A stretch of 64,000 bases of DNA from Ampelocalamus luodianensis (lineage: Eukaryota > Streptophyta > Magnoliopsida > Poales > Poaceae): the NCBI GenBank assembly GCA_036346255.1, contig CM070620.1:28021609-28085608 (forward strand). Direction: 5' to 3'. This document shows, piece by piece, positions 1-12,400 of the stretch (the stretch's first letter is position 1; every line of letters begins with the position of its first letter). The translations under genes and the position numbers were made by a program. The notes under the pieces were generated by a model. The model searched no databases. It had not been told where the DNA came from and was given only the letters and a program-made list of their open reading frames with translations.

Positions 1-3000
1 CACATAGAACCAAAACATTACAGACGGAGAAAAGACATACATTAATTAAACAGAGTCACTACAAAAGGGGGGCCTTTCAGCCAAATGACAATAAGCACAA
101 AAGTAAATAAGCAATGAAACAAAGCGCCATAAGATGGTCTGGACTAAAGAGCCAACCGGTGTGCCTTTACCCACAAGGCAACCGACCGGACCGCTGGCTA
201 CTCGCTCTCCCAACCCAAGCACATCTCGCAGAAGTACCTTGGCTTATGAGCAACCTCCTCTGCAACAAAAAGATTAGCATGCAAAGCATGTGAGTACATC
301 AACTTGTACTCGCAAGACTGACGTGTGAGATAACAGAACTATAATGTAGCTATATGCAGGCTGTTTAATTGGAGGCCATATGGTTTATTTAAGCACAAAG
401 CAACGTTTATTTGCAATAATGTAATACATTTAAAATTAATGTAATACATTTAAAAGCAAGTTTACAATTCATTTTTTTTAAGAGTTCAAAATAATCGCAA
501 GTGACCAAGTATACAGTAAGTAAAAGAGCACCAACACCTAGAAGCGACTCACCCAAGTCACCACAACAATAGCATGAACTCCCCGTTCATACCACCCGTC
601 AAGTTTTAAGTTTTTAAACAGGTTATAACACTAGCTCTTGAAAAGCTTACCCAAGCGCGCCCATAACCTAGGACGAGGCTATTCGAATAGATTTATCCTG
701 CAGGTGGTACCACTTTACCCACACTTGCACCGCCTTTAAGCCACATGATTCAGCCCACTACCGTAGGTAGGCGGCACGCTAAGTCCTACGAGACTTTTCC
801 AATATTGTGTACTAGGCACGACCGCTCAGATGGACCGAAATCCATACGCTACGTTGCCCAAATTAAAAGACAAGCGCCACAAAGGCCCGGCTTTTTCTGG
901 ACAACCGCAACGCTCCCAATCAACAAAACCACCGCCACCCGCCCTAGCACACGCCAAAGTACTCGGTCAAGAGGGTTCCATATGCCCCTAGTGTGGTTAG
1001 TACGCAAATAAATGCCCGAGTAACGGGACTCACAAGATGCTCGGTCCTTAATTGACACGGGCACCAATCCGATCACACCCAAGAAAGAATCACACCAACA
1101 TACCATTGTGCCCGTCGAAACCAATTTTTCATTTTTAGTTTTGTTTTTAAATGGATTTGCAAAATTAATCAGGCACCAAACACCAAGTGTTGGATAATAA
1201 GAGTAATAGTAGTTGTGTGATCCGCACCACCGACAAAGTCGATGATCGCCCGCATCACCGACACTAAGCATGGCTAAGCAATATAACACGTGACTACTAA
1301 GTGATGAGGGCCCCACCATGAACCCTAACCACAGCAAATAACCTAGGCTCATGTAGTAGAGGAATAAACATTTAGCTACAGGGGATGCAACTAAAGGATT
1401 TCTAACCATAATTTAACACAAATTAGCAATGCATACATACATTGAAGCAAAGTATTAAACTTTGAAAATAATAGGATTAAGGGATATGATCAAACTGCTT
1501 GCCTGGCTGCTGTTGCTCAAGAGGTTGCTCTGATGTGCTATCGGGCTCAACGGACTCTTCGTCACCTAATCGCATAAGCAAATACACGGCAAAAGAGCAA
1601 TAAGGCAATAAACCCTAATCACAAAATTTGAGCAAAAAGCAACCAAAAGACACAAAAATTATACACAAGGTAAAACCAGCACCTATCTAGACATAGAATC
1701 TGGAAAAACTCAATTTGGATTTTTGGAGCAAAAGATATTAAGGAAATAGCTATTTTCGGCCATTTTATTTTACTGTAGCAAAAATATTTTCCCTAATGAT
1801 TTTGGAGCTGAAATTTTTATGGAAGCTAGCTACTGGTAGAGTGATAGCCCATATAAAATTTCAGGTCATTTGGAGTTATATTGCAAACGTTATGATTTTT
1901 ATGATTTAAAAAGGGTATTAAAACTAAATTTTAGTCCTTATGATTTTAACAACAGTAGAATTTATGAAACTAATTTTCCTAGCAATTAGACTATCAGAGG
2001 AAACTACTCCCATTGGATTCATACAAAAATGAGCTATAAATAAAAAGATATGCATTTTACAAGTTTGTTAAAAGTTCTGAAAAACAGTATTAAGTTCACT
2101 TGTTTACTATTTTTGAAAATGGTTTTCCAGGTTTGATCATAGCCTGAAACTATTTTTATAATTAAGTTCAAGTTATATGGAAGTTAAGAAAATTGGAATC
2201 ATCTAAGTTGGAGCTAAGACGACAAAGATATGAAAATGAGAAGGCACTAACCTTTTTTCTGTTTTGAGACTTGGCCAAAACCGAAAGTTTTCTACTCACA
2301 ACGACGTGGACGCATATGAGCCGTTGATTCTGAATCGGACAGCTCAGATCGTCCGGGGTTCAAACACAGCGCCGCTGCGGAGCGGGACGCTGACCGCCAT
2401 CTCGAGATGGACGGCCCGCAGAGAGCCACGCCGCTCGACGCTGCGCGCCGCTCCGACAACAGAGCCGAGCGAGAACTCGAGCTCGCCGGGCGTGTCGCCG
2501 CGAGGAGCTCGCGGCGAGGTCGGGAAGGAGCTAAATCGACACCTCATCGCTATTGCGACCGGATGGCACCGGCGACGAGGCCAATGGTGGCCGGACGCGG
2601 CGGTGCGGCGAGAGGCGGATGGGTGTGCTACGGCCGAAACGAAAACAAAGAACCGGCCCAGCTACGCGCAAATGGACGAGTGCACAAGCTACAACGAGGT
2701 CCTAAGGACTTAACGCGACCAGCCGGAGACCAAATGGTAGCCGGCGGCGAGCCGGAGGCTAACGACGGCGGCGGCGCGACCGCAACAAGGAACCACGGCC
2801 ATGGTGCAGCAAAAGCGAAAAGAGGAGGTGCTTAAGCTCACCCGGGGCCTCAGGAAGACAGTGACGGGGTCGATGATGCCGGCGGAGGCCTGGAGATGAC
2901 CGGCGACGAAGATCGGCATGCGGCGCGAAGGGCTTCACCGCGGAGGGGACAACACGGGCCAAACCAAGAAGACCGGATATCAAGATGGCACCGGTGAGGC

Positions 3001-4367
3001 CCTGAGGTGCTACCAGAGGAGGAATTGGGAAGGGTGAACTCACCGAGTGGAGACGAAGAGGCGGTTTCGGCCGAATTGGGGAAAACTTCACACTCGCGGT
3101 TCCACTCGATGTGACCTGAAATCGGCGGGGTTAGCGACCACCGAGGGGAGGCGAGGTGTGGGAGCAAGAGATTGGGAAGGGGGCCATCGGGTACCGCGCC
3201 ACCGAGGTCCCGAGCTCCAACAATGGCGCCGAAGGTGACGGAGGTGCTCGGGGTTCGCCGAGCTCGAGAAGGTGAGGAGAAGGTGCGGGACGGTGAAAGG
3301 ATGCTCGTGGAGGAAGTGGGGAGCTTAAGTAGGCCCGAGGAGCAAGAAGAGCACCGTTGGCGCCTCGGGCTCCTCCGCCGCCGACGCCGTGAGCAACGGG
3401 AGCGGTAGAAGGTGGACTTTCGGGCGGTGGAGTAGCGGGCATTTAATGCGCCCGCCTGGTTGGCGTCGGTGAGTGGACGCGACGCCACGCCCACGAGCCT
3501 CTCGCCATGGCGCAGAGCGAGCGCGAAGCGGCCGGGCGAGCGAGCGCGAGGAGGACGACGAGGGGTGGCCGCCCGATCGTGATCCAACGGCGGACACGCG
3601 ATCGCGTTGAAACGGCCGTGCACAAACGCCCACCGTCCGATGGAAATCCAACGGCCGAGAAACAGAGGCAACCGGAGTTGTCCGGATGCTTACGAATGAC
3701 ACCGTTCGATGGAGATCCAACGGCTGACGATGCGCGCGCCCGCCGACCGCGCCGGTACAGTTAGTTGGCTCGGCCGAGTCAAGTCGGCCGAGTCGGACTC
3801 TGGTCCGGCTCGGTCGCATGAACAGTACTAGGCCAGCTTTTGATTTGAATTTAGGCTGAGATTTTGGAAGATTTAATTGGAGTATCAAATCAACTCCAAA
3901 TTGAATGAAATTTTTACTGAAGCTTATTGGCGATAAGATTGACCTTCCCTAAAATTTTCAGAAGTTTTGGTGCATTAAATTTTATATTAAAAATTTCAGA
4001 AGTGATAAACTGGGGTTTGACCAATTTAAAAATGGGTTTGACCTGAGCCAAAGATGGCTCAAATAAATTCTAAAAATCTGGGAAAAATTCAGGGGTGCAC
4101 AATACCACCCCAAGAATTTATGATAAAAGTTTGAAAAGTTTTGGACTTGAGACAACACTCAAAAATGTTTTTGACTCGAGTTGAACTATGAATTTGAAGG
4201 TTCAATTTATGAATTTTCTTTACAAGAAATATAACAATAATTCTAGGAGGTGAAGATGTGTGAAAAGTTTCAAAATGTACACATTTTGATACATTTGAAA
4301 CATGAACCCAGTGTTAGGTTACAGTTTGACACACACACCTTATTAGGGTCATTTTGGGGCTGTTACA
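1..4367 (-). repeat. 3' LTR of the gypsy element (partial)
   Basis: Direct repeat of 9603-13932. On the minus strand it begins TGTAACAGCCCC at 4367 and runs off the window. The AT-rich parts (about 1600-2250 and 3840-4367) are nearly identical to the other LTR. The GC-rich part (about 2340-3800) differs mainly by one- to three-base indels. The open frames in this GC-rich part are not matched by any recognisable protein and are not preserved between the two LTR copies, so I do not call genes there. Confidence 0.93.
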
Positions 4368-5760
4368 AAACCTCCCCCCCTAACAGAAATCTCGTCCCGA
4401 GATTTTGGCTCACTCGGAAAAGAAAGAAGGGTAGTCCGCACGCTTGACGATCCTCTCGCTCCCAAGTAGCCTCATCCTCAGAATGGTTCGACCACTGAAC
4501 CTTCAAGAACTTAATGGAACGATTCCTAGTTCTTCGCTCAGCCTCCTCGAGGATGCGAACCGGATGCTCGCGATAGGTCAAATCTTCTTGGACGTCGAGG
4601 GCTTCCAACGGAGTTTCCTCAGTCGGAACACGGAGGCATCTCTTGAGCTGGGATACATGAAATACATCATGTACCCCCTCGAGACCCGCAGGTAAATCCA
4701 ACCTGTAGGCGACAGCTCCTATCTTCTCGATAATGCGGTAAGGACCCACATATCGAGGAGCTAACTTGCCCTTGACACGAAACGCGATGACCCTCAAAGG
4801 AGAGACCTTGAGGTAAACATAGTCATCGAGCTCAAAGCTCAAGGGTCGGCGCCTGCGATCCGCATAGCTCTTTTGCCGGGATTGAGCTGTGCGTAAACGA
4901 TCACGGATAAGCTGGACTCGACTCTCGGCCTCATTGATCGAGTCCGGACCAAAGAACGGTCTCTCACCGGTCTCAGACCAATACAACGGGGTTCTGCACT
5001 TTCTCCCGTATAAGGCCTCGAAAGGTGCCATGCCGAGACTGGCTTGAAAGTTGTTGTAAGAAAACTCGGCGAATGGCAAGCATTTCTCCCAATGCTTCCC
5101 ATAATCGAGAACACAAGCACGAAGCATGTCTTCCAAACACGGTTGACCCTCTCGGCCCGACCATCGGTTTGGGGATGATACGTGATCGAAAGAAAGCGAG
5201 TTCCCATAGCGCTGCGCACTCTTCCAAAATCGTGCGGTGAATAGCGCACCACGGTCGGAGACAATCGTCTTTGGTACACCATGCGCACACGATACGGGAG
5301 AGGTAGAGGTGCGCTAGAAGTTTCACACTAAGGGTGGTTCAGATGGCGAGAAAATGAGCTACCTTGGTCAACCGATCAACGGCGACCCAGATAGCATCAT
5401 TCTTCCCGGGAGACGAGGGTAGACCAAGAATGAAGTCCATCCCGATCGAATCCCACTTCCATTACGGTATTGGCAGAGGTGGCGATCCGCGGGGCGATGC
5501 TCGGCCTTCACGCGACAACATACGTCGTGACTCGGCGACGAATCGCGCAATCTCTCTCTTCATTCGGGTCCACCAAAACCTCTGCCGGAGATCTTGATAC
5601 ATCTTGGTGGCCCCGGGGTGAATAGAAAGGCGAGAGTCATGGGCTTCGTGGAGAATCGCGTCCCGTAATTCCATGACCCTAGGGACTACAAGACGCTGTC
5701 CGAACCTCACAATACCAAGGTCATCTACCGAGAATGCCGTGGTTGTTCCGCCCGGACATT
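4363..5760 (-). pseudogene. Gypsy integrase with chromodomain-like C-terminus, frameshifted
   Basis: Integrase inserts the cDNA into host chromatin. The N-terminal zinc-binding part is at about 5710-5560 (HEAH spacing, then RQRFWW). Its second CxxC is damaged: the frame reads ES/RRM where two cysteines are expected. The catalytic-core end (YNNFQASLGMAPFEALYGRKC) and the GPY-type region (GKLAPRYVGPYRI, HDVFHVSQLKRCL) are read from 5136 down. The tail has VQWSNHSEDEATWERED, the chromodomain-like signature of plant chromoviruses. The core between about 5460 and 5140 is spread over two frames. The final frame crosses the polypurine tract and ends in the LTR. Confidence 0.85.
4368..4383 (-). other. 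Polypurine tract of the gypsy element
   Basis: Read on the minus strand, a purine run (TTAGGGGGGGAGGTTT) lies directly against the 3' LTR start. This is the usual primer for plus-strand DNA synthesis. The integrase frame reads through it and stops at a TAA inside the LTR (4365-4363). Confidence 0.85.
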
Positions 5761-5870
5761 CTCCTTAATATGGCCCACCCAAAGGCATCTCATCTGTCTG
5801 GCGGCCTTGATTTGATCTACCAGTGTTGGTTGCACAACTAAGGCAGCAAGAGAACCCTGCTCGACCAAAC

Positions 5871-6329
5871 CTAGGTTGAGGCGCTGAAATGCCTCAAAAA
5901 GGGTGGGCTGATGTTGCTGGAGCAACAATGCATTGCAATATGCTTTACGACTAAGCGCATCAGCAACGACATTAGCCTTGCCGGATGGTAGTGAATACCC
6001 ATGTCATAGTCCTTGATCGGCCCAACCACCTCCTCCTGCTCGAGGTTCGATCCGGTTGGGTGAACAAGTACTTGAGGCTCCGTGATCGAATAGACCTCGC
6101 AACGGTTACCGATAAGGTAATGTCGCCAGATCTTAAGCGCATGAATCACAGCCGCAAGCTCTAAGTCATGGGTGGGGTAGTTAAGTTCATGGGTTCTCAG
6201 TTGCCTTGATGCATAGGCCACTACCTTGCCCTCTTGCATAAGGACACAACCGAGACCCGAAGGAAGCATCGCGAGAGATATCAAAGCTGCGATGGATATC
6301 GTGAAGAACGAGAACAGCGCTGTGGTCAA
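5871..6329 (-). pseudogene. Gypsy RNase H domain
   Basis: The frame contains GLGCVLMQEGKVVAYASRQL, then HELNYPTHDLELAAVIHALKIWRHYL, the standard Ty3/gypsy RNase H signature. This domain removes RNA from the RNA-DNA hybrid during reverse transcription. It joins the RT segment only through a frameshift near 6326. The stretch 5725-5870 continues the RNase H-integrase linker in other frames. Confidence 0.85.
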
Positions 6330-7114
6330 ACGCTTGAGTACTCAAAACTTTCCTCACAAGCATCAGACCACAGGAACTTCTTGTCCTTCTTGAGCAGCTC
6401 CGTCATTGGCTTCGCGATTTTGGAGAAGTTCTCGATAAAGCGGCGATAATATCCCGCTAAACCCAGAAAACTCCGCACCTCGGTCACCGAACGGGGCTGA
6501 CTCCAGGAAAGTACATCGCTGACTTTGCTAGGGTCAACGGCTACGCCCCCTGCTGAAAGAACGTGGCCAAGGAATGCCACTTCCTTCAACCAGAACTCGC
6601 ACTTGCTAAACTTCGCGTACAGCTGGTGCTCACGAAGCTTGCCTAACACAAGCTTCAGATGCTCGGCGTGTTCTTCATCATCCTTAGAGTAGATAAGGAT
6701 ATCATCGATGAAGACCACCACGAACTTATCCAAATACTCCATAAAGACCGAGTTCATAAGGTTCATGAACAAGGCTGGAGCATTGGTTAAGCCGAAAGAC
6801 ATGACGGTATACTCGTACAGACCGTAACGAGTAGAGAACGCCGTCTTTGGAATATCCTCCGGTCGGATACGAACTGGTGATAACCAACTCTTAGATCAAT
6901 CTTGAGAAGACACGTGCTCTCGCCAATTGATCAAAAGATCGTCGATCCGAGGCAAGGGATACTTGTTCTTTATCGTCACTTCATTAAGTGGACGATAATC
7001 AACACACATCCGTAGGGTATTATCCTTCTTCTTTACGAAGATGGCTGGGCAACCCCACGGAGACGAACTAGGCCGAATGAAACCCTTCGCTGCGTGTCTT
7101 CGTTGCTGCTTCAC
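6326..7114 (-). pseudogene. Gypsy reverse transcriptase domain
   Basis: Two frame segments. The N-terminal one (7114-6896) has GFIRPSSSPWGCPAIFVKKKD and CVDYRPLNEVTIKNKYPLPRI. The second (6802-6326) starts MSFGLTNAPALFMNLMN and carries the catalytic FIDDILIYSKD motif, then FCEFWL-type and LGHVLSAGGVAVDP segments. Copies cDNA from element RNA. About 95 bases between the two segments (6803-6895) are in other frames, so single-base indels separate them. Confidence 0.9.
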
Positions 7115-7374
7115 TCCACTAGTTCATCCGTGTTCATTCGGTAGGGACTTCTCGCATCGAGCGGTGCGGTACCAACTCAATGACGAACTCGTGGCTCGAG
7201 CAGGTGGCATTCCGGGCAACTCGTCGGGAAGACATCCACAAAGTCGCAAACAACAGGACTTCACGAATCTCGGAGATGGCTTCGCTTCAGTAGCAAGAGA
7301 CGAGGTCCTTGTAGCCGGTGAGAATCCAACACCGCCACGGACGGATCGGGTGAGAGACCATCTTCCTAGCGCAT

Positions 7375-7768
7375 CTATCCGCCTAGATCTTGGGCTAACC
7401 AATCCATACCAAGGATCACATCTAAGCTAGCCGAGTTGAGGAGGATAAGATTCGCGAGAATCTCACTCCTCGATCTCGATGGGGACATCCTACACTCTAA
7501 TTCAGCTCTTAGCTCCGAACCAGAGAGCGAATCGAAGCGGGATAGACAATGGAGTAAACAAAAGACCACCCAATGCAGCAAAAGATGCAGATATAAACGA
7601 ATGCGATGCTCGAATCGAATAAAGCGAAGAGCGGGTAGGAGTTGACAGAAGGGTACCCAACACCACGCAGGCGCCTCCGAGCCTCCTCGGCGGTGACAAG
7701 GTTGACCCGCCACTACCCACTCCACGGCGTAGGGGCAACCTTACGGTCTCGGGACGAACCAGCTCCAT
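7375..7768 (-). pseudogene. Gypsy aspartic protease region
   Basis: A frame at 7768-7502 contains ASHSFISASFAALGGL, the sequence that follows the catalytic D-S/T-G triad in Ty3/gypsy proteases. The expected aspartate-containing positions read YSIRASHSF, so the triad is lost or frameshifted. A second frame (7725-7375) supplies the C-terminal ANLILLNSASLDVILGMDWL, a conserved end of this domain. The protease would process the polyprotein. Confidence 0.75.
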
Positions 7769-8700
7769 GCCCGTCCTCCATTAGGACGAGGGGCTGCTCG
7801 CCTGCTCCCCGCCCTTTGGGACGCTTGTTCGCGTAATGCCCCTTAAGGCCACACACAGCGGTGACCTCCGCACGGTGGGTTGCGGAAGCCACCACTGGGA
7901 GCCGCAGGGCACGTGGGCGATCCACTACCGCGACGAACGTCTGGAGATGCCACCGACCTCACAAGTGGTGCCCGAGGTCGGGACACCGGAGTGGTAGGGC
8001 GAGGGCACCGGCCGAGTGATCCGAGCCTCCCACTTGCGCTGCGGGACTCGCCGCTCCCTACTAGAGTGCTCACCAACGATGGCCTTGTCCACCAAGGCAC
8101 GGAAGTCCGGAAGTCGACGATGGAGAGCTTGTCCCGGCTCCAAGGACAAGCCAACCCCGAACTTCTCTGCTGGCGCGACGGTGGCCACCTCCTCCGAGCA
8201 TAACGAGCCAAATGGTTGAACTCGTATAAATACTACGGCCTCGCACGACGCCCCGCTAAGGGCCAAAACTCCCTCTTCTTGGCGTCATCACACCGCGGGG
8301 ATGTGAGAGTGTCGGAAGGCGGAGCGGAACTCCTCCCGAGAGACTACATGGCGGTGGCCGCATAGCGTAAAACTCTCCCACCAGAGAGAGCTGCTCCCTC
8401 CAATCGGTGGGAGGCGGCGATGCCTTCTCCGGCCTCGGCATCTGCGCGATGCCGAAGCTTCGCTCAACTCGACGCAACCGGCCGCGGCGTCGAGCGGGTC
8501 CTCAGACCTGGAGAAGGTGGGGGGCTGAGTGCGGAGGAACTCTGATAGTCCCCCACGCGGCTGGTGGCCACCCCCACCTCCCGATCCAGAAGCGCCGGCA
8601 GCGGAGGCGGTGTTCCGCGCAATCGTCTCCAGGATCCGCGTCTGATCCATGCGGTTGCGCCGATCGAAGCAACACTCGGCCATGGACGGAGGAGGAGGAA
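7713..8700 (-). pseudogene. Gypsy gag region with zinc-knuckle remnant
   Basis: Structural protein region in several frames. The segment 8683-8288 carries DQTRILETIARNTASAAGAS and SEFLRTQPPTFSRSEDPLDA, typical of the gag start in plant gypsy elements. A frame at 7925-7713 carries AVCGLKGHYANKRPKGRG, a CCHC knuckle remnant in which the last cysteine is replaced. The region is GC-rich and has more frame breaks than pol, matching the indel-rich GC part of the LTRs. Initiation is probably near 8690, but the exact start is uncertain. Confidence 0.75.
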
Positions 8701-8759
8701 GCTCTCATCGGGTCCACTGACCGAGATCTAGTAACACGACGGGAGGCATCTGTTTCATT

Positions 8760-9445
8760 TAAAATTTTATGTTAACAATTAATACTTGAAAAGTAAAATT
8801 TAACAACAACAGAAGTAATGAAAGCAAAATCTTTAAAACAACTCTACAACGACGAGAAAGACCAAGGTTAAAAGCCAACTTCTCGATACGACCCACCCGT
8901 ATTGAATGAACGAGTAATCGATCAAGAAGATAAAAATTTCAGCACCTCGAACTAAAGCAAACACAATCATAAAACAATAATTAGGTCAACAAAATAATGT
9001 CAGATGCTTAGCTAACTAGTATCACTTCTTACCCCTTTATTCCCTTCAAGTTTTAGTTGATTTATTCTCTCATTCTCTACCCTAATTAGAACCTCCGAGT
9101 CTGCTGTCCGGAAACTGACGCTCGCTGTCCAGATTTTGCATCCAAGCTCCTAGTCGTAACCAAACCATTCCAGAAGCTTCAAAACCTTGAACGGGCAGCT
9201 CACAATTCAATTTGCCAAACTCAGTGGTCCCAAAACCCAATTAACCGTTAACATTATCTTTGAAAAGAAGAGAGGGAAAACAATTTTCAAAACTGAAATT
9301 AGAGTAAGAGGAGATAAGAAAGCTAAGGTAGGTAAGGAGTAAACTGAGAATCAACTTAGGTTTTCACAAAACCATTTGGTACTTCGAAATTTGGTTTTCC
9401 CAAAATATCCTAAGAGACGACTAGCTCCGGTTACTACGGTCAGTA
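8760..9445 (-). other. Gypsy untranslated leader
   Basis: AT-rich stretch between the primer-binding site and gag. No protein signature seen on either strand. It holds A-rich and T-rich runs but no clear repeat. Position and composition fit the 5' leader and packaging region. Confidence 0.6.
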
Positions 9446-9459
9446 TGGCTCTGATACCA
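9446..9459 (-). other. Primer-binding site (initiator tRNA-Met)
   Basis: On the minus strand the sequence reads TGGTATCAGAGCCA, the standard complement to the 3' end of plant initiator tRNA-Met. It starts four bases after the LTR end (CCCCACA). Confidence 0.92.
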
Positions 9460-9463
9460 AGCT

Positions 9464-12400
9464 TGTGGGGACCCCGGGATTTATTTAACTCGTAATACTT
9501 TAGCAAGCATTACCAATTAAATAAAACTCCGCCTCGAGACATGTATACTTCCTAAGTGCAAGATACATACCCGATACAAACATAAGCATCAATTCCATTC
9601 ATCACATAGAACCAAAACATTACAGACGGAGAAAAGACATACATTAATTAAACAGAGTCACTACAAAGGGGGCCTTTCACCAAATGACAATAAGCACAAA
9701 AGTAAATAAGCAATGAAACAAAAGCGCCATAAGATGGTGAACTAAAGAGCCAACCGGTGTGCCTTTACCCACAAGGCAACCGACCGGACCGCTGGCTACT
9801 CGCTCTCCCAACCCAAGCACATCTCGCGAAGTACCTTGGCTTATGAGCAACCTCCTCTGCAACAAAAGATTAGCATGCAAAGCATGTGAGTACATCAACT
9901 TGTACTGCAAGACCGACGTGTGAGATAACGTAACTATAATGTAGCTATATGCAGGCTGTTTAATTGGAGGCCATATGGTTTATTTAAGCACAAAGCAACG
10001 TTTATTTGCAATAATGTAATACATTTAAAATTAATGTAATACATTTAAAAGCAAGTTTACAATTCATTTTTTTTAAGAGTTCAAAATAATCGCAAGTGAC
10101 CAAGTATACAGTAAGTAAAAGAGCACCAACACCTAGAAGCGACTCACCCAAGTCACCACAACAATAGCATGAACTCCCCGTTCGTACCACCCGTCAAGTT
10201 TTAAGTTTTTAAACAGGTTATAACACTAGCTCTTGAAAAGCTTACCCAAGCGCGTCCATAACCTAGGACGAGGCTATTCGAATAGATTTATCCCTGCAGG
10301 GTGGTACCACTTTACCCACACTTCAGACCGCCTTTAAGCCACATGATTCAGCCCACTACCGTAGGTAGGCCGGCACGGCTAAATCCTACGAGACTTTTCC
10401 AATATTGTGTACTAGGCACGACCCGCTCGTATGGACCGAAATCCATACGCTCGTTGCCAAATTAAAAGACAACTGCCACAAAGGCCCAGCTTTTTCGGAC
10501 AACTGCAACGCTCCCAATCAACAAAAACCACCTACCACCCGCCCTAGCACACGCCAAAGTACTCGGTCAAGAGGGGTTCCATATGCCCCTAGTGTGGTTA
10601 GTACGCAAATAAATGCCTGAGTAACGGGGACTCACAAGATGCTCGGTCCTTAATTGACACGGGCACCAATCCGATCACACCCAAGAAAGAATCACACCAA
10701 CATACCATTGTGCCCGCGTCGAAACCAATTTTTCATTTTTAGTTTTGTTTTTAAATGGATTTGCAAAATTAATCAGGGCACCAAACACCAAGTGTTGGAT
10801 AATAAGAGTAATAGTAGTTGTGTGATCCAGACCACCGACAAAGTCGATGATCGCCCCAGACTACCGACACTAAGCATGGCTAAGCAATATAACACGTGAC
10901 TACTAAGTGATGAGGGCCCCACCATGAACCCTAACCACAGCAAATAACCTAGGCTCATGTAGTAGAGGAATAAACATTTAGCTACAGGGGATGCAACTAA
11001 AGGATTTCTAACCATAATTTAACACAAATTAGCAATGCATACATACAGTTGAAGCAAAGTATTAAACTTTGAAAATAATAGGATTAAGGGGATATGATCA
11101 AACTGCTTGCCTGGCTGCTGTTGCTCAAGAGGTTGCTCTGATGTGCTATCGGGCTCAACGGACTCTTCGTCACCTAATCGCATAAGCAAATACACGGCAA
11201 AAGAGCAATAAGGCAATAAACCCTAATCACAAAATTTGAGCAAAAAGCAACCAAAAGACACAAAAATTATACACAAGGTAAAACCAGCACCTATCTAGAC
11301 ATAGAATCTGGAAAAACTCAATTTGGATTTTTGGAGCAAAAGATATTAAGGAAATAGCTATTTTCGGCCATTTTTATTTTACTGTAGCAAAAATATTTTC
11401 CCTAATGATTTTGGAGCTGAAATTTTTATGGAAGCTAGATACTGGTAGAGTGATAGCCCATATAAAATTTCAGGTCATTTGGAGTTATATTGCAAAAGTT
11501 ATGATTTTTATGATTTAAAAAGGGTATTAAAACTAAATTTTAGTCCTTATGATTTTAACAACAGTAGAATTTATGAAACTAATTTTCCTAGCAATTATAC
11601 TATCAGAGGAAACTACTCCCATTGGATTCATACAAAATGAGCTATAGATAAAAGATATGCATTTTACAAGTTTGTTAAAAGTTCTGAAAAACAGTATTAA
11701 GTTCACTTGTTTACTATTTTTGAAAATGGTTTTCCAGGTTTGATCATAGCCTGAAACTATTTTTATAATTAAGTTCAAGTTATATGGAAGTTAAGAAAAT
11801 TGGAATCATCTAAGTTGGAGCTAAGACAACAAAGATATGAAAATGAGAAGGCACTAACCTTTTTCTGCTTTTGAGACTTGGCCAAACCGAAAGTTTTCTA
11901 CTCACAACGACGTGGACGCATATGAGCCGTTGATTCTGAATCGGACGGCTCAGATCGTCCGGGTTCAAACACAGCGCGCGCTGCTGAGGCGAGGACGCTG
12001 ACCGCTCATCTCGAGATGGACGGCCGCAGAGAGCCACGCCGCCCGACGCTGCTGCCGCTCGTCGACAACAGAGCAGCGAGAACTTCGAGCTCGCCGGGCG
12101 TGTCGCCGCGAGGAGCTCAGCAGGTCGGGAAGGAGCTAAATCGACACCATCGCGCTTGCGCACCGGATGGCACCGCGACGAGGCCAATGGTGCGGACGCA
12201 CGCGGCGCGCGACGAGGCGGATGGGTGTGCTACGGCAAACGAAACAAAGAACCGCCCGGCTACGCGCAAATGGACGAGTGCACAAGCTACAACGAGGTCC
12301 TAAGGACTTAACGCGACCGGCGGAGACCAAATGGTATCCGCGCGAGCCGAGGTTAACGACGGCGGCGCGCGATCGCAACAAGGAACCACGGCCATGGCAA

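Noticed and set aside
2264..3888. Many overlapping open frames in the GC-rich LTR parts (also 11,810-13,460)
   Set aside because: They occur in all frames because stops are rare in GC-rich DNA, they are not preserved between the two LTR copies, and they show no domain.
9446..9459. tRNA-Met-like sequence (also 40,353-40,370)
   Set aside because: Only the short complement to the tRNA 3' end is present; these are primer-binding sites, not tRNA genes.
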